Shown in pieces: positions 5,836-15,868 of a stretch of DNA of 64,000 nt (its first letter is position 1; the number at the start of each line of letters is the position of its first letter). The position numbers and the translations under genes were made by a program. The notes under the pieces are model-generated. The model searched no databases, was not told the DNA's origin, and saw only the letters and a program-made list of their open reading frames with translations. This stretch comes from an uncultured Bacteroidales bacterium. Lineage in GTDB: Bacteria; Bacteroidota; Bacteroidia; Bacteroidales; UBA932. The stretch is taken from contig CANRID010000008.1 of assembly GCA_947630665.1 (NCBI GenBank), forward strand, positions 1 through 64,000, in the 5' to 3' direction.

Positions 5836-7662
5836 ATGAATTCATTTAAAAGACTTTTAGCCTACGCAAAACCCTATAGACGTTTCTGGCCCGGATATTT
5901 GATGCTTTCGATCGTTTCGGTCGTTTTCGGCGTGATTAACTTCGGGCTGATAAATCCTTTGCTTACGGTTCTGTTCGAGCCCCAGAATCTGCCTGTGCAG
6001 GTGGAGATGCCTTCCTTCTCGTTCACTTTCGATTATTTTAAAGATATTTTTCAATATTATCTGACCCGGATCATTGCCGGAAACGGCATATTGAGAGGAC
6101 TTTTGTTCGTGTGCATCTTTTTGGTCGCGGCCTCTTTCCTGTCCAATCTGACACGGTATATGTCGCAGCGGATCCTGGTGGATATGAGGACGTATATCAT
6201 GCGGAACATCCGTCGGGACCTGTTCGGAAAAATCATCCGCCTGCATGTAGGGTATTTTAACGATCAGAAAAAAGGGGATATCCTTTCCAGCATATCCAAC
6301 GATGTTACGGAAGTGCAGAACGGAATAGCCAACAGTTTTCATGTATTGTTCCGGGAACCTTTGCTGATAGTCGGTTTCCTTATAGGGCTATTCTATATGT
6401 CTCCGCGCCTGACTGTCGTTACACTTTTTACCTTACCCATTTCCGCTGTCCTGATAGGAAGAATCAGCCGGAAACTTAAAAGCGGGGCGGTGCAGACCCA
6501 GTCGTTGATGGGGCGTATCGTAAGTCATTTCGAAGAAGCGATATCGGGCATCCGGATCATCAAGGCGTTCAATGCCCAGAAATATGTGGAGGAGAGTTTC
6601 GAGCGCACTAATGAGGCGCATAAACGCAGCAGCAAGACAATGTTGAACCGGCAGGAGCTGGCTTCTCCCTTGTCCGAATTTTTGGGTATTACGGTGGCTT
6701 CCGCGGTGTTGTTTTACGGAGGCTGGCTCCAGATCCGGGGCCGGTTGGGAATGTCCATGCCCGAATTTGTGACCTATATCGGGTTTTACTGGAGGGTTTT
6801 AGAGCCGGCCAAAGCGATTGCGAGCGCCTATGCCAGCATTCAGCGGGGATTGGTCTCCGGGAACCGCCTGTTTAAGATATTGGATCAGGAGAATCCCATT
6901 CGGGAAAAACCGGATGCCTTGCCCGTATCCCGGTTCGGCGATTGCTTGGAATTTGAAGATGTGAGTTTCTCTTATGGGAATGAGCCGGTGCTCAAACATA
7001 TAAACCTGAAGATTCCCAAAGGTAAAACGGTTGCCATTGTGGGCCCTTCCGGAGGCGGGAAATCGACTATGGCCGATTTGATTCCGCGCTTTTACGATAT
7101 CGAGTCGGGCCGGATTCTCATGGACGGAGTCGATATAAAGGATTATAATCTGCATGATCTGATTGCGCAGATGGGAATCGTGACGCAGGAGGCGATTCTG
7201 TTTAACGATTCGGTCTATAATAATATCGTGTTCGGGATGGAAAACGTTACGGAGGAAGAGGTCGTGAACGCGGCTAAGATAGCCAACGCCCATGATTTTA
7301 TCATGCAGATGGAACACGGATACGATACCAATATCGGGGACAGGGGGGCTAAATTGTCGGGAGGACAAAGACAGCGGCTGTCTATCGCCCGGGCGATTTT
7401 AAAAAATCCGCCGCTACTGATCTTGGACGAGGCGACTTCCGCTTTGGATACGGAGAGCGAGCGTCTGGTTCAGGATGCCCTTACCCGCCTGATGGTGAAC
7501 AGGACTTCCATTGTGATCGCCCATCGTCTTTCCACTATTCAGAATGCGGACGAAATCGTGGTTTTACAGTCGGGAGAAATTGTGGAAAGGGGAACGCATG
7601 AGGAATTGCTGCGCCGGGAGGGTGTATATTCGCATCTGTGCCGGCTGCAAAATTTTAAATGA
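5836..7662 (+). CDS. msbA: ABC exporter of the MsbA/lipid type
   Basis: This 608-residue half-transporter fuses a six-helix membrane domain (about residues 1-330) to an ATPase domain. The ATPase has Walker A GPSGGGKST, signature LSGGQRQRLSIARAIL, Walker B LLILDEATSALD and the switch region IVIAHRLSTI. It would act as a homodimer in the inner membrane. Length and closest style are those of MsbA, which flips lipid A-core, but exporters of drugs or peptides share this architecture. The position next to envelope genes and an acyl-CoA ligase favours a lipid substrate. The substrate is inferred. Confidence 0.75.
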   Translation: MNSFKRLLAYAKPYRRFWPGYLMLSIVSVVFGVINFGLINPLLTVLFEPQNLPVQVEMPSFSFTFDYFKDIFQYYLTRIIAGNGILRGLLFVCIFLVAASFLSNLTRYMSQRILVDMRTYIMRNIRRDLFGKIIRLHVGYFNDQKKGDILSSISNDVTEVQNGIANSFHVLFREPLLIVGFLIGLFYMSPRLTVVTLFTLPISAVLIGRISRKLKSGAVQTQSLMGRIVSHFEEAISGIRIIKAFNAQKYVEESFERTNEAHKRSSKTMLNRQELASPLSEFLGITVASAVLFYGGWLQIRGRLGMSMPEFVTYIGFYWRVLEPAKAIASAYASIQRGLVSGNRLFKILDQENPIREKPDALPVSRFGDCLEFEDVSFSYGNEPVLKHINLKIPKGKTVAIVGPSGGGKSTMADLIPRFYDIESGRILMDGVDIKDYNLHDLIAQMGIVTQEAILFNDSVYNNIVFGMENVTEEEVVNAAKIANAHDFIMQMEHGYDTNIGDRGAKLSGGQRQRLSIARAILKNPPLLILDEATSALDTESERLVQDALTRLMVNRTSIVIAHRLSTIQNADEIVVLQSGEIVERGTHEELLRREGVYSHLCRLQNFK

Positions 7663-7688
7663 AGCTGCATTGTTTATTGTGATATTTT

Positions 7689-9347
7689 ATGGAAAAATCT
7701 TTAAATAAAATGTTCGAGAAGAGCTTTAAGTCCAATTGGGACCATCCGGCTCTTTCGGATTATAAAGGAGTGACCCTGCATTACAGGGATGTGGCCAGAA
7801 GAATAGAAAAACTGCATATTGTTTTTGAAATCTGCGGGTTGCGCAAAGGAGACAAAATAGCGATATGTTCCCGGAATCAGGTGAACTGGGGCGTGGTATT
7901 TCTGGCGGCGCTTACATACGGAGCGGTACCGGTGCCTATTCTGCACGAGTTCAAACCGGGAAATGTACATCATATCGTGAATCATTCCGATTCCCGGATA
8001 TTGTTTGTGGGGGATGTCATGTGGGAGGGACTTTCGGAATCGGAAATGCCGGCCTTGGAAGCGGTGATCCAGATCAATGATTTTACGATCCTGTATGCCA
8101 ACCGGCAGGATATCATAGATACCCGGGAACATCTGAACGAGCTTTTCGGAAGGAAATATCCTAAGAATTTCCGGGCTTCCGATATCTCTTATGAGGCTGA
8201 AGATTCCCCGGAAGAGCTGGCTATGATTAATTATACATCCGGTACTTCCGGATTTTCCAAAGGGGTGATGATTCCGTACCGGGCTTTGATCTCCAATATC
8301 TTGTTCGCACGGGAAGTGGAACCTCAGGTCGATAACACTTCCAATGTGGTGTCCATGCTTCCTACGGCGCACATGTACGGGATGATGTTCGAGTTTCTGT
8401 TCGAAATGACCGTAGGGGCGCATGTCCATTTCCTGACCCGGGTGCCGAGTCCGAAAATCATAATGGAGGCGTTTGCGGAAATCAAACCGAATATCATTAT
8501 AGCGGTGCCGCTGATTATAGAGAAAATCTATAAGAAGAAATTGCAGCCTGTGTTGAATAAAACCGGCATACGGATGTTGCTCAGGGTGCCTGTAATCGAT
8601 CAGAAAGTGCAGAAGAAAATCCGCGAGGAATTGATAAAGACTTTCGGAGGGGAATTCAAAGAGGTGATTATCGGAGGGGCGGCCTTCAATAAGGAAGCCG
8701 ATGAGTTTTTCAAAAGGATCGGTTTCCCTTATACTGTCGGGTATGGAATGACCGAATGCGCCCCTATCATATCCTACGCATCCTGGGAAGAGGCCCGGCT
8801 GTTTTCCTGCGGAAAGGCGGCGCCCCGGATGGAGATAAAGATAGATTCCGCGGACCCGGAAAGGGTTCCCGGAGAAATTCTGGTCAGAGGCGCGAATGTA
8901 ATGCTGGGATATTATAAGAAAGAGGAAGCTACCCGGGAGGCCTTTACCGATGACGGATGGTTCCGCACCGGAGATATGGGGGTGATGGATGCAGACGGAT
9001 ATCTTTATATCAAGGGAAGGAGCAAAAGCATGATTTTGGGCCCGTCGGGACAGAATATTTATCCGGAGGAGATAGAAAGCATCATTAACAACATGCCTTA
9101 TGTGGTGGAATCGTTGGTGGTGGAGGAAGGAGGGCAGCTGATCGCCCTGATATATCCCGATATGGAGATGGCCGGGGCGGATCATTTAGATAACGGAGCG
9201 ATAGAGGCCAAAATGGAGGAAAATATATCGGCGGTAAATCAGGATTTGCCCAATTATTGTAAACTGTCGGGATACCGGATATTTCCGGAAGAATTTGAAA
9301 AGACTCCCAAGAGGAGTATCAAGAGGTATTTATACCAGATCAATTAA
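7689..9347 (+). CDS. Long-chain acyl-CoA synthetase (AMP-binding family)
   Basis: This 552-residue adenylate-forming enzyme has the phosphate-binding motif YTSGTSGFSKGV, the YGMTE block (A5), the DGWFRTGD block (A7/A8) and the terminal lysine motif TPKRSIKRYLY (A10). These define fatty-acid and related ligases that make acyl-AMP and then acyl-CoA. It is probably cytoplasmic and bound to the membrane face. It starts 26 bases after the exporter gene, consistent with joint transcription and with recycling or activating fatty acids for lipids. Chain-length preference cannot be read from the sequence. Confidence 0.8.
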   Translation: MEKSLNKMFEKSFKSNWDHPALSDYKGVTLHYRDVARRIEKLHIVFEICGLRKGDKIAICSRNQVNWGVVFLAALTYGAVPVPILHEFKPGNVHHIVNHSDSRILFVGDVMWEGLSESEMPALEAVIQINDFTILYANRQDIIDTREHLNELFGRKYPKNFRASDISYEAEDSPEELAMINYTSGTSGFSKGVMIPYRALISNILFAREVEPQVDNTSNVVSMLPTAHMYGMMFEFLFEMTVGAHVHFLTRVPSPKIIMEAFAEIKPNIIIAVPLIIEKIYKKKLQPVLNKTGIRMLLRVPVIDQKVQKKIREELIKTFGGEFKEVIIGGAAFNKEADEFFKRIGFPYTVGYGMTECAPIISYASWEEARLFSCGKAAPRMEIKIDSADPERVPGEILVRGANVMLGYYKKEEATREAFTDDGWFRTGDMGVMDADGYLYIKGRSKSMILGPSGQNIYPEEIESIINNMPYVVESLVVEEGGQLIALIYPDMEMAGADHLDNGAIEAKMEENISAVNQDLPNYCKLSGYRIFPEEFEKTPKRSIKRYLYQIN

Positions 9348-9373
9348 CAGGAGACTTTGTAAAACGGCCGAAA

Positions 9374-9829
9374 ATGGATAAACAATTGAAATTCGATGTC
9401 AGTTACCTGGAAATGGCGGGAATCTGGGCGAAAAATTCTTATTGCCGTCGCCGACAGGTGGGAGCGCTGATAGTAAAGGAGCGGATGATCATCTCCGACG
9501 GGTATAACGGTACTCCGTGCGGTTTTGAGAACGTGTGCGAAGATGAAAACGGATGTACGAAGCCATACGTGCTTCATGCAGAGGCCAATGCGATTACGAA
9601 AGTGGCCAAATCGAATAATAGCAGCGAAGGGGCGACCTTGTATGTTACGGCCGCTCCGTGTTTGGAATGTTCCAAGCTGATCATACAGTCGGGTATTGTC
9701 CGGGTCGTGTACCGGGATTCGTACCGGTCGACGGACGGAACGGATTTACTCGAGCGGGCCGGAGTGGAGGTGGTCCGGATTGATGAAGATAAAATAAATG
9801 AATATCGGAATAGAAATGAACAGATTTAA
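9374..9829 (+). CDS. dCMP deaminase family protein (ComEB-like)
   Basis: This 151-residue zinc-dependent deaminase has the histidine-glutamate motif HAEANAI and the cysteine pair in TAAPCLECSKLI, which together form the zinc site and catalytic glutamate of the cytidine/deoxycytidylate deaminase fold. Members deaminate dCMP to dUMP for thymidylate synthesis; the ComEB name comes from a competence operon. The small extra cysteines around CGFENVCEDENGC also occur in dCMP deaminases, where they may hold a second zinc. The 3' end overlaps the next gene, so the two are coupled. Confidence 0.8.
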   Translation: MDKQLKFDVSYLEMAGIWAKNSYCRRRQVGALIVKERMIISDGYNGTPCGFENVCEDENGCTKPYVLHAEANAITKVAKSNNSSEGATLYVTAAPCLECSKLIIQSGIVRVVYRDSYRSTDGTDLLERAGVEVVRIDEDKINEYRNRNEQI

Positions 9830-11486
9830 AAATTTCAACTGGAATTTTTTGATATGGGGCATTTTGTTGGTGCTGATTGTCGGAAGATGGGTAAACGGTT
9901 GCTCGGATCAGAGGAAAGAATATGCGGTAAATACCCATAAATGGGATAAGTTGCTGCTCGTGCTGAATCAGATAGAAAAAAATTATGTGGATTCCATCAA
10001 TTATAAAGAAATCGTAGAAAAGACGCTGCCTATGGTGATGGAGAATCTCGATCCCCATTCCGTCTATTTGCCGCCGCAGGAGTTGGAGGTGGCGGAGGAG
10101 TCGCTGGAAGGCAATTTCAGCGGAATAGGCGTGCAGTTCAATGTGCCGAACGATACGGCAATCATTATCAGCGTAATTCCCGGAGGCCCTTCCGAACGGG
10201 TCGGAATCTTGTCGGGAGACCGTATCGTAAAGGTGAACGGTAAAACGGTGGCCGGCGTAAAGGTGAATCAGGATTCGTTGGTGAAAATGTTGAAAGGCCC
10301 TCAGGGTACGAAAGTGAAGATAGATGTTAAAAGGAATGAATTGGACGAGTTGGTGCCTTTTACGATCACCCGTGACAAGATTCCGGTCAAAAGCTTGGAT
10401 GTGGCGTTTATGATAAACGATTCTTTGGGATATATGAAGTTATCCAAATTCACCCGGACCAGTTACCAGGAATTCGTCAAAGCCGTCGAGGACCTGAAGT
10501 CGCAGGGACTCGAGGAACTGATTTTCGACCTTAGGGATAATACCGGAGGATATCTCGATCAGGCGCTGCTTCTGTCCAATGAATTCTTATCCGAAGGGGA
10601 ACTGATCGTATATATGGAAGGAAACCATCGGAAACGGCAGGATTTCTTCGCCGACGGGCGGGGCGTCCTGCAGGATATTCCGTTATATGTCCTGATTAAT
10701 GAAAATTCGGCTTCTTCCAGCGAGATTTTTGCGGGAGCGATCCAGGACAATGACCGGGGTACGATCGTGGGAAGACGTTCTTTCGGCAAGGGGCTGGTTC
10801 AGGAGCCTATTTATTTCACCGACAAATCCGGCATCCGGTTGACGGTGGCCCGTTTTTACACGCCTACCGGCAGATGTATTCAAAAACCATATTCAGATGA
10901 CTATCAGTATGATATATGGGAGAGATACAAACATGGCGAAATGATTGTCGCCGACAGTATCAAGAAAAACGATTCGTTGCGCTTTGTTACGCCCAAGGGA
11001 AAGGCGGTGTACGGAGGCGGCGGAATCATTCCGGATGTTTTCGTGCCTCTCGATACCACAGGGGTAACCGATTTCCTTATCGCCGTTAACCGCAAGAGCC
11101 TCCAGGTAAAATTCAGCAACGAATTGGCGGACCGGTACCGGGCGCGGTTGCGGGCCGTGAAATCCTTTGCAGACCTGGAAAGGCTCGTGGAGAGCATCGA
11201 TTTGGAAACCGAGTTCCTCGAGTATGCACGGCAAAATAATGTGACGCCCGGACCCGGCCAGTGGAAGGAGTCCCGGGATATCGTCCTGACGCAGATAAAA
11301 GGTCTGTTCGGACGGTATTCCGTGCTGGATGACAACGGATTTTATCCTTATATGCTGCGTATCGACAATGTGATAGAGAAAGTGGAGGACCTGACCCGGA
11401 GCGGGGATGAGAACGGGGAGGAGAACGGGGAGGAGAGCGAGGCATCCAATCCGACTGCAAGTTATATAAAAAATGAATATGAATAA
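9816..11486 (+). CDS. S41 C-terminal processing protease (CtpA/Prc-like)
   Basis: This is a 556-residue exported protease. After a membrane or signal segment (FLIWGILLVLIVGRWV) comes a short helical domain, a PDZ domain (GIGVQFNVPNDTAIIISVIP through VNGKTVAGV) and the S41 catalytic domain. The latter has the nucleophile region ENSASSSEIFAGAI and the lysine block IVGRRSFGKGLVQ. The enzymes trim or degrade periplasmic proteins. The ATG at 9816 is preferred; one at 9798 is also in frame and would add six residues. The start overlaps the deaminase gene by 14 bases and the end overlaps rpiB. The C-terminus carries a Glu-rich low-complexity tail. Confidence 0.82.
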   Translation: MNRFKNFNWNFLIWGILLVLIVGRWVNGCSDQRKEYAVNTHKWDKLLLVLNQIEKNYVDSINYKEIVEKTLPMVMENLDPHSVYLPPQELEVAEESLEGNFSGIGVQFNVPNDTAIIISVIPGGPSERVGILSGDRIVKVNGKTVAGVKVNQDSLVKMLKGPQGTKVKIDVKRNELDELVPFTITRDKIPVKSLDVAFMINDSLGYMKLSKFTRTSYQEFVKAVEDLKSQGLEELIFDLRDNTGGYLDQALLLSNEFLSEGELIVYMEGNHRKRQDFFADGRGVLQDIPLYVLINENSASSSEIFAGAIQDNDRGTIVGRRSFGKGLVQEPIYFTDKSGIRLTVARFYTPTGRCIQKPYSDDYQYDIWERYKHGEMIVADSIKKNDSLRFVTPKGKAVYGGGGIIPDVFVPLDTTGVTDFLIAVNRKSLQVKFSNELADRYRARLRAVKSFADLERLVESIDLETEFLEYARQNNVTPGPGQWKESRDIVLTQIKGLFGRYSVLDDNGFYPYMLRIDNVIEKVEDLTRSGDENGEENGEESEASNPTASYIKNEYE

Positions 11487-11925
11487 GATAATAGGAATGG
11501 CCGCCGATCATGCCGGCTATGAACTGAAAGAAAATCTGAAACCCCTGCTGAAAGAACTGGGATATGATGTCAAAGATTTCGGAACCCATTCGAGCGAAAG
11601 TATGGACTATCCGGACGTAGCCCATCCGCTTGCCTGTGCGGTTGAAAACGGGGAGGTAAGCTGCGGAATCGCCATCTGCGGTTCGGGTAACGGTATCAGC
11701 ATGACGGTCAACAAGCATCAGGGCATCCGGGCCGCCTTATGCTGGACGCCCGCCTTAGCGGCTTTGGCCCGGCAGCATAATAATGCCAATATATTGTCTC
11801 TGCCGGCCCGGTTCATTACTTTTGAAACGGCCCGGGAAATCGTAAGAACGTATTTGTCTTCCGATTTCGAAGGGGGGCGCCATCAAAGGAGAATCGAGAA
11901 GATTCCGGTCGTAACGGGCAAATAA
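11473..11925 (+). CDS. rpiB: Ribose-5-phosphate isomerase B
   Basis: This 150-residue protein interconverts ribose-5-phosphate and ribulose-5-phosphate in the non-oxidative pentose phosphate pathway. Clear RpiB/LacA marks are AADHAGYELK near the start, the HPLACAVENGE stretch, and the active-site loop CGIAICGSGNGISMTVNK with its catalytic cysteine. Full length for the family. Two in-frame ATGs lie six bases apart (11473 and 11479), and both overlap the end of the protease gene. It is followed by truB after 11 bases. Confidence 0.92.
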   Translation: MNMNKIIGMAADHAGYELKENLKPLLKELGYDVKDFGTHSSESMDYPDVAHPLACAVENGEVSCGIAICGSGNGISMTVNKHQGIRAALCWTPALAALARQHNNANILSLPARFITFETAREIVRTYLSSDFEGGRHQRRIEKIPVVTGK

Positions 11926-11936
11926 CCGGCAGGTAA

Positions 11937-12680
11937 ATGGGCGGATTCTTTATTCTTGACCGTACCGGGAAAACATCTCTTCCGGAGAATTTTTCCGAGT
12001 ATCCCGACGGGATTGTCATCCCTTTGGACAAGCCTTATAAATGGACTTCCGCGGATGCGGTGCGGAAGATCAAATTCATGGCGCAGAAATATTTCCGGAC
12101 GAAAAATATTAAAGTGGGACATGCCGGCACGCTGGATCCGCTGGCTACGGGGATCTTGCTTATATGTATGGGGAAGGCGACCAAGCAGGCCGAAGCGTTG
12201 CAGGCGCAGCCGAAAGAATATGTCGCTACCGTTACGTTAGGGGCTACCACTCCCTCTTATGATATGGAGAAAGAGGTGGACCGCGTATATCCGTACCGGC
12301 ATATTACCCGGGAGCGGATGGAGAAGGTCCTGGCGGGTTTTATCGGGTCTCAGGAGCAGTTGCCTCCGGTCTTTTCGGCGAAGCTGGTAGAGGGTACCCG
12401 GGCGTATGAAAAGGCGCGGGCCGGCCAGGAGGTAGCGCTTAATCCTTCTCCCATCAATATTTACGAATTGGAGTTGCTGGATTTCCGGCTTCCGGTGGCG
12501 GTAATAAGGATGAAATGCAGTAAAGGTACCTATGTCCGCGCCTTTGCGAGAGACCTTGGAGAGGCGCTGGGCAGCGGAGGATATCTGTCGGGATTGGTCC
12601 GGAAAGCTTCCGGAGGATTTTTATTGGAGAATGCCGTTTCGATGGATGAAGTGCTCCGGATATTCGGGAGAGCCGAATGA
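11937..12680 (+). CDS. truB: tRNA pseudouridine55 synthase
   Basis: This 247-residue enzyme makes pseudouridine at position 55 of the tRNA T loop. The catalytic aspartate lies in KVGHAGTLDPLATGIL, and the family blocks PPVFSAKLVEGTRAYEKAR and MKCSKGTYVRAFARDLG follow. It is a short TruB without the PUA domain, as usual in this phylum. It shares a run with rpiB upstream and is separated by 75 bases from queA, another tRNA modification gene. Confidence 0.93.
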   Translation: MGGFFILDRTGKTSLPENFSEYPDGIVIPLDKPYKWTSADAVRKIKFMAQKYFRTKNIKVGHAGTLDPLATGILLICMGKATKQAEALQAQPKEYVATVTLGATTPSYDMEKEVDRVYPYRHITRERMEKVLAGFIGSQEQLPPVFSAKLVEGTRAYEKARAGQEVALNPSPINIYELELLDFRLPVAVIRMKCSKGTYVRAFARDLGEALGSGGYLSGLVRKASGGFLLENAVSMDEVLRIFGRAE

Positions 12681-12755
12681 AAATTAAAAAATCGGAAAAA
12701 GTGAAACTTTTCTATATTTTTTTCGTATAACTATTACTTTTAATTTTTTTGTTGT

Positions 12756-13805
12756 ATGAAATTATCTCAATTCAATTTTCCGCTCACACACGATCAGATT
12801 GCGAAATATCCTGCAAAATACCGGGATGAGTCCCGGCTGATGGTACTTCATAAAAAGACCGGGGATATAGAGCATAAAGTGTTTAAGGATATTATCAATT
12901 ATGCCGACGAAGGCGATATTTTCGTGTTTAACGATACAAAGGTGTTTCCTGCACGTCTGAGCGGGAACAAAGAGAAAACCGGAGCGGAAATAGAGGTTTT
13001 TTTATTACGGGAACTGAATAAGGAACAACGGCTGTGGGATGTGCTGGTAGATCCGGCCCGGAAAATCAGAATCGGGAACAAGCTTTATTTCGGGGCGGAT
13101 GATTCGTTAGTGGCGGAGGTGATCGACAATACCACTTCGCGCGGCAGGACTCTCCGGTTTTTGTACGACGGCAGTTACGAGGAATTTAGGAATACGTTGT
13201 TCAGCGTAGGAGATATTCCTGTCCCGAAATGGATACGCACCAAGCCGGAGGAGATCGATCAGGAGAGATTCCATACGATCTATGCCCGGAACGAGGGTGC
13301 GGTGGCTACGCCTGCTGCGGGACTGCATTTCAGCCGGGAGCTTTTCAAAAGGATGGAGATAAAGGGAGTGGATACCGCTTTCCTGACTTTGCACATGGGT
13401 TTAGGGCATTTCCGGACGGTGGATGTGGAAGACTTGTCCAAGCATAAAATGGACTCGGAGCAAATGGTCATCTCGGAGGAAACCGCAGATAAGATCAATT
13501 CCGTCAAAGCCTCCGGGCATAAGGTATTTGCCGTGGGGATTACTGTAGTAAGGGCTTTGGAAACTCCGGTTACTACGAAAGCGGAAGTAAAGCCGTTTAA
13601 CGGATGGACCAATAAATTCATATTTCCTCCCTACGCTTTTTCTATTCCGGATGCGCTGGTGACGAATTTTCATCTTCCGTCCTCGACGATGCTCATGTCC
13701 GTAGCGGCTTTCGGAGGGTTCGATCATGTGATGAATGCTTATAAGACGGCTCTGAAAGAGGGGTATTCGTTCGGCACCTACGGGGATGCGATGTTGATTA
13801 TCTGA
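12756..13805 (+). CDS. queA: S-adenosylmethionine:tRNA ribosyltransferase-isomerase
   Basis: This 349-residue protein converts 7-aminomethyl-deazaguanine in tRNA to epoxyqueuosine, using the ribosyl part of SAM. Diagnostic stretches are [28 protein letters not shown], the [12 protein letters not shown] block and the closing [16 protein letters not shown]. Length is normal. The A+T-rich 75-base gap before it may hold its own promoter. A stem-loop with a T-rich tail lies downstream at 13879. Confidence 0.93.
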   Translation: MKLSQFNFPLTHDQIAKYPAKYRDESRLMVLHKKTGDIEHKVFKDIINYADEGDIFVFNDTKVFPARLSGNKEKTGAEIEVFLLRELNKEQRLWDVLVDPARKIRIGNKLYFGADDSLVAEVIDNTTSRGRTLRFLYDGSYEEFRNTLFSVGDIPVPKWIRTKPEEIDQERFHTIYARNEGAVATPAAGLHFSRELFKRMEIKGVDTAFLTLHMGLGHFRTVDVEDLSKHKMDSEQMVISEETADKINSVKASGHKVFAVGITVVRALETPVTTKAEVKPFNGWTNKFIFPPYAFSIPDALVTNFHLPSSTMLMSVAAFGGFDHVMNAYKTALKEGYSFGTYGDAMLII

Positions 13806-13878
13806 TTTTTAAATTTGTAAAAGGATTTTTGAATTTTTCCCCTTTCCGTATAGCGTAAATATATTTTTTGTCATAGCG

Positions 13879-13915
13879 CCGGCGCAGGATTCCATATCTT
13901 GGCGCCGGTTTTATG
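13879..13915 (+). terminator. GC-rich stem-loop between queA and dprA
   Basis: CCGGCGC (13879-13885) pairs perfectly with GCGCCGG (13902-13908) across a 16-base loop. The stem is followed by TTTTATGTTTT. It can end queA transcription. It also sits only 11 bases before the dprA start codon, so a role in dprA translation is possible. Confidence 0.55.
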
Positions 13916-13919
13916 TTTT

Positions 13920-15044
13920 ATGTCCGACGGAGAGATGGAAGAAAAGGAACTGACATACTTGTGTGCCCTGAGCCGCATATTTTTATTTAAGCCTTCTCTT
14001 GTAAACGGCATCCTGACGGCCGGATTGCTGAATGATATTTTCGAGGGGCCGGATACATTGCTCCGGGAGCTGTTTTGCGAAGACAAGGAAGCGGCGGAAA
14101 AAATCAGGGATCCGGCATTGTTGGAGCAGACGGCGGCGGATCTCAAGTGGATGCGCGGTAAGGAAGTATCTGTCTTGGAAATAACGAACGAGCGGTATCC
14201 CCGTCTGTTGAAAGAATGTCCGGATGCGCCTCCTGTGTTGTATTACATTGGAAAAGCGGAATTGAATCCTTCACGCAGCATATCCATGGTGGGAACCCGG
14301 CTGGCATCCTGTTACGGAAAAGAGTCTTGCCGGAATCTGGCGGATTATTTCGCGAAAAACGGTTATCGTCCCATGATAGTAAGCGGACTGGCGTATGGCA
14401 TCGATATAAACGTGCATCGGTCGGCTTTGGAATTCGGTATGGAGACGGTAGGAGTGCTTCCGTGCGGGATTGACCGGATTTATCCTGCCTTGCACCGGGA
14501 TACGGCTGTGCGGATGACGGCCTCGGGAGGAATCATAACCGAATTTCCGCGGGGTACGCCGCCTTTGAAAATCAATTTTATCAAGAGAAACAGAATTATC
14601 GCGGGACTGACGCAAGGGCTTGTCGTAGTGGAATCCAGGATCAAGGGAGGGGCTATGAGTACCGTGGAATTCGCGTGCGGATACGGAAGGGATGTCTTTG
14701 CCGTGCCGGGGCGGATGGGAGATGTAAATTCTTATGGATGTAATTACCTGATATCTAAAAATATCGCTCGAATCTGCAATCACCCCTCCGTAATACCGGA
14801 GGCCTTGAACTGGCAGACGGAGGAATTCGTTGAAATAAAAGGCCAACGCGAATTATTTTCGTCTCAGGAAAAGGAAAAAGAAAAAATATTATTATCTTTA
14901 AGTGATAATTCCGGAACGGATGTAGATGCGATCTGCAGTAAGACCGGACTGCCTTTGGAGACGGTGGCGGTCATATTATTGGAGCTCGAGCTGGAAGGAC
15001 GGATCGTACCCGTACGGGGGAACAGTTATTGTTTGAGAAGATGA
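13920..15044 (+). CDS. dprA: DNA processing protein A
   Basis: This is a 374-residue protein if it starts at the ATG at 13920; the frame is open to a TTG at 13899, inside the upstream hairpin. DprA binds single-stranded DNA and loads RecA during uptake of foreign DNA. The Rossmann-like core shows SMVGTRLAS, VSGLAYGIDINVH, GVLPCGIDRIYP, the RNRIIAGLTQG motif, and FAVPGRMGD. The last 60 residues form the winged helix (DVDAICSKTGLPLETVAVIL). It ends by ATGA overlap with tatD. Confidence 0.9.
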   Translation: MSDGEMEEKELTYLCALSRIFLFKPSLVNGILTAGLLNDIFEGPDTLLRELFCEDKEAAEKIRDPALLEQTAADLKWMRGKEVSVLEITNERYPRLLKECPDAPPVLYYIGKAELNPSRSISMVGTRLASCYGKESCRNLADYFAKNGYRPMIVSGLAYGIDINVHRSALEFGMETVGVLPCGIDRIYPALHRDTAVRMTASGGIITEFPRGTPPLKINFIKRNRIIAGLTQGLVVVESRIKGGAMSTVEFACGYGRDVFAVPGRMGDVNSYGCNYLISKNIARICNHPSVIPEALNWQTEEFVEIKGQRELFSSQEKEKEKILLSLSDNSGTDVDAICSKTGLPLETVAVILLELELEGRIVPVRGNSYCLRR

Positions 15045-15868
15045 ACCGTTACATAGATACGCATGTACATTTATACGATGAGGCATTCGATCCCGATCTG
15101 CCCTATGTGCTGGAACGGATGAAGGGCGCCGGCGTAATCAAGTGCATATTGCCGGCTATCGACCGTTCTTATTATGAACGCCAGCGCGACTGTGCGGCAA
15201 AATATCCCGGATATGTTTTTGAGGCGGCCGGACTGCATCCTACTTCGGTGGGAGAGGAATGGGAGAGCGAATTGGATTGGGTGCGGGAGCGGCTGGAAGA
15301 ACGAAACGGGACAAAGAAAACAGGGGGGCAAGACCCCGGAGCATGGGGAGAATATGTCGCCGTAGGAGAAATAGGACTGGACGGATATTGGAGCAAGGAG
15401 TTTCTTTCCCAGCAGATGGAAGTTTTCAGAGAGCAGCTTTTATTGGCTTCCCGATGGGATTTGCCGGTGATCATCCATGCACGCGAAGCGACGGAAGAAA
15501 TTTTCAAAGTGCTGGAGAGCTTGAAAGGGATTCCGTTGCGGGGGGTCTTCCATGCTTTTTCCGGAAGCTGGGAAACATTCTGCCGGATCGGCAGATACGG
15601 AGATTTCAAAGTGGGAATAGGGGGAATCGTAACGTATAAAAATGCGGGCATCGCCGGAGTGTTGGAAAAAATCCCGTTGGAGTCCGTATTGTTAGAGACG
15701 GATGCTCCTTATCTGCCTCCCGTTCCGTTCCGCGGAAAGAGGAACGAAAGTTCGTATTTGGAAATTATAGCGGGCAAAATAGCGGAAATAAAAAATTGTC
15801 CGGTGGAGGAAGTGGCGCGGATCACTACGGAAAATGCTGAAAAACTATTTAAACTAAATCATGAATAG
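15041..15868 (+). CDS. tatD: TatD family metal-dependent DNase
   Basis: This 275-residue TIM-barrel hydrolase has the metal ligands YIDTHVHL at the N-terminus, VGEIGLDGYW, PVIIHAREA, FHAFSG and LLETDAPYLPP. TatD proteins are 3'-5' exonucleases linked to DNA repair. The ATG at 15041 overlaps the dprA stop as ATGA; the TTG-type start 12 bases earlier is less likely. An unusual short insert rich in Gly and Lys (GTKKTGGQDPG) lies near residue 95. The end overlaps the asparaginase gene by 8 bases. Confidence 0.9.
   Translation: MNRYIDTHVHLYDEAFDPDLPYVLERMKGAGVIKCILPAIDRSYYERQRDCAAKYPGYVFEAAGLHPTSVGEEWESELDWVRERLEERNGTKKTGGQDPGAWGEYVAVGEIGLDGYWSKEFLSQQMEVFREQLLLASRWDLPVIIHAREATEEIFKVLESLKGIPLRGVFHAFSGSWETFCRIGRYGDFKVGIGGIVTYKNAGIAGVLEKIPLESVLLETDAPYLPPVPFRGKRNESSYLEIIAGKIAEIKNCPVEEVARITTENAEKLFKLNHE

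Noticed and set aside
7701..9185. 494-codon open frame on the minus strand
   Set aside because: Antisense to the acyl-CoA ligase, which has all adenylation motifs. The shadow product is His/Arg/Ile-rich with no domain.
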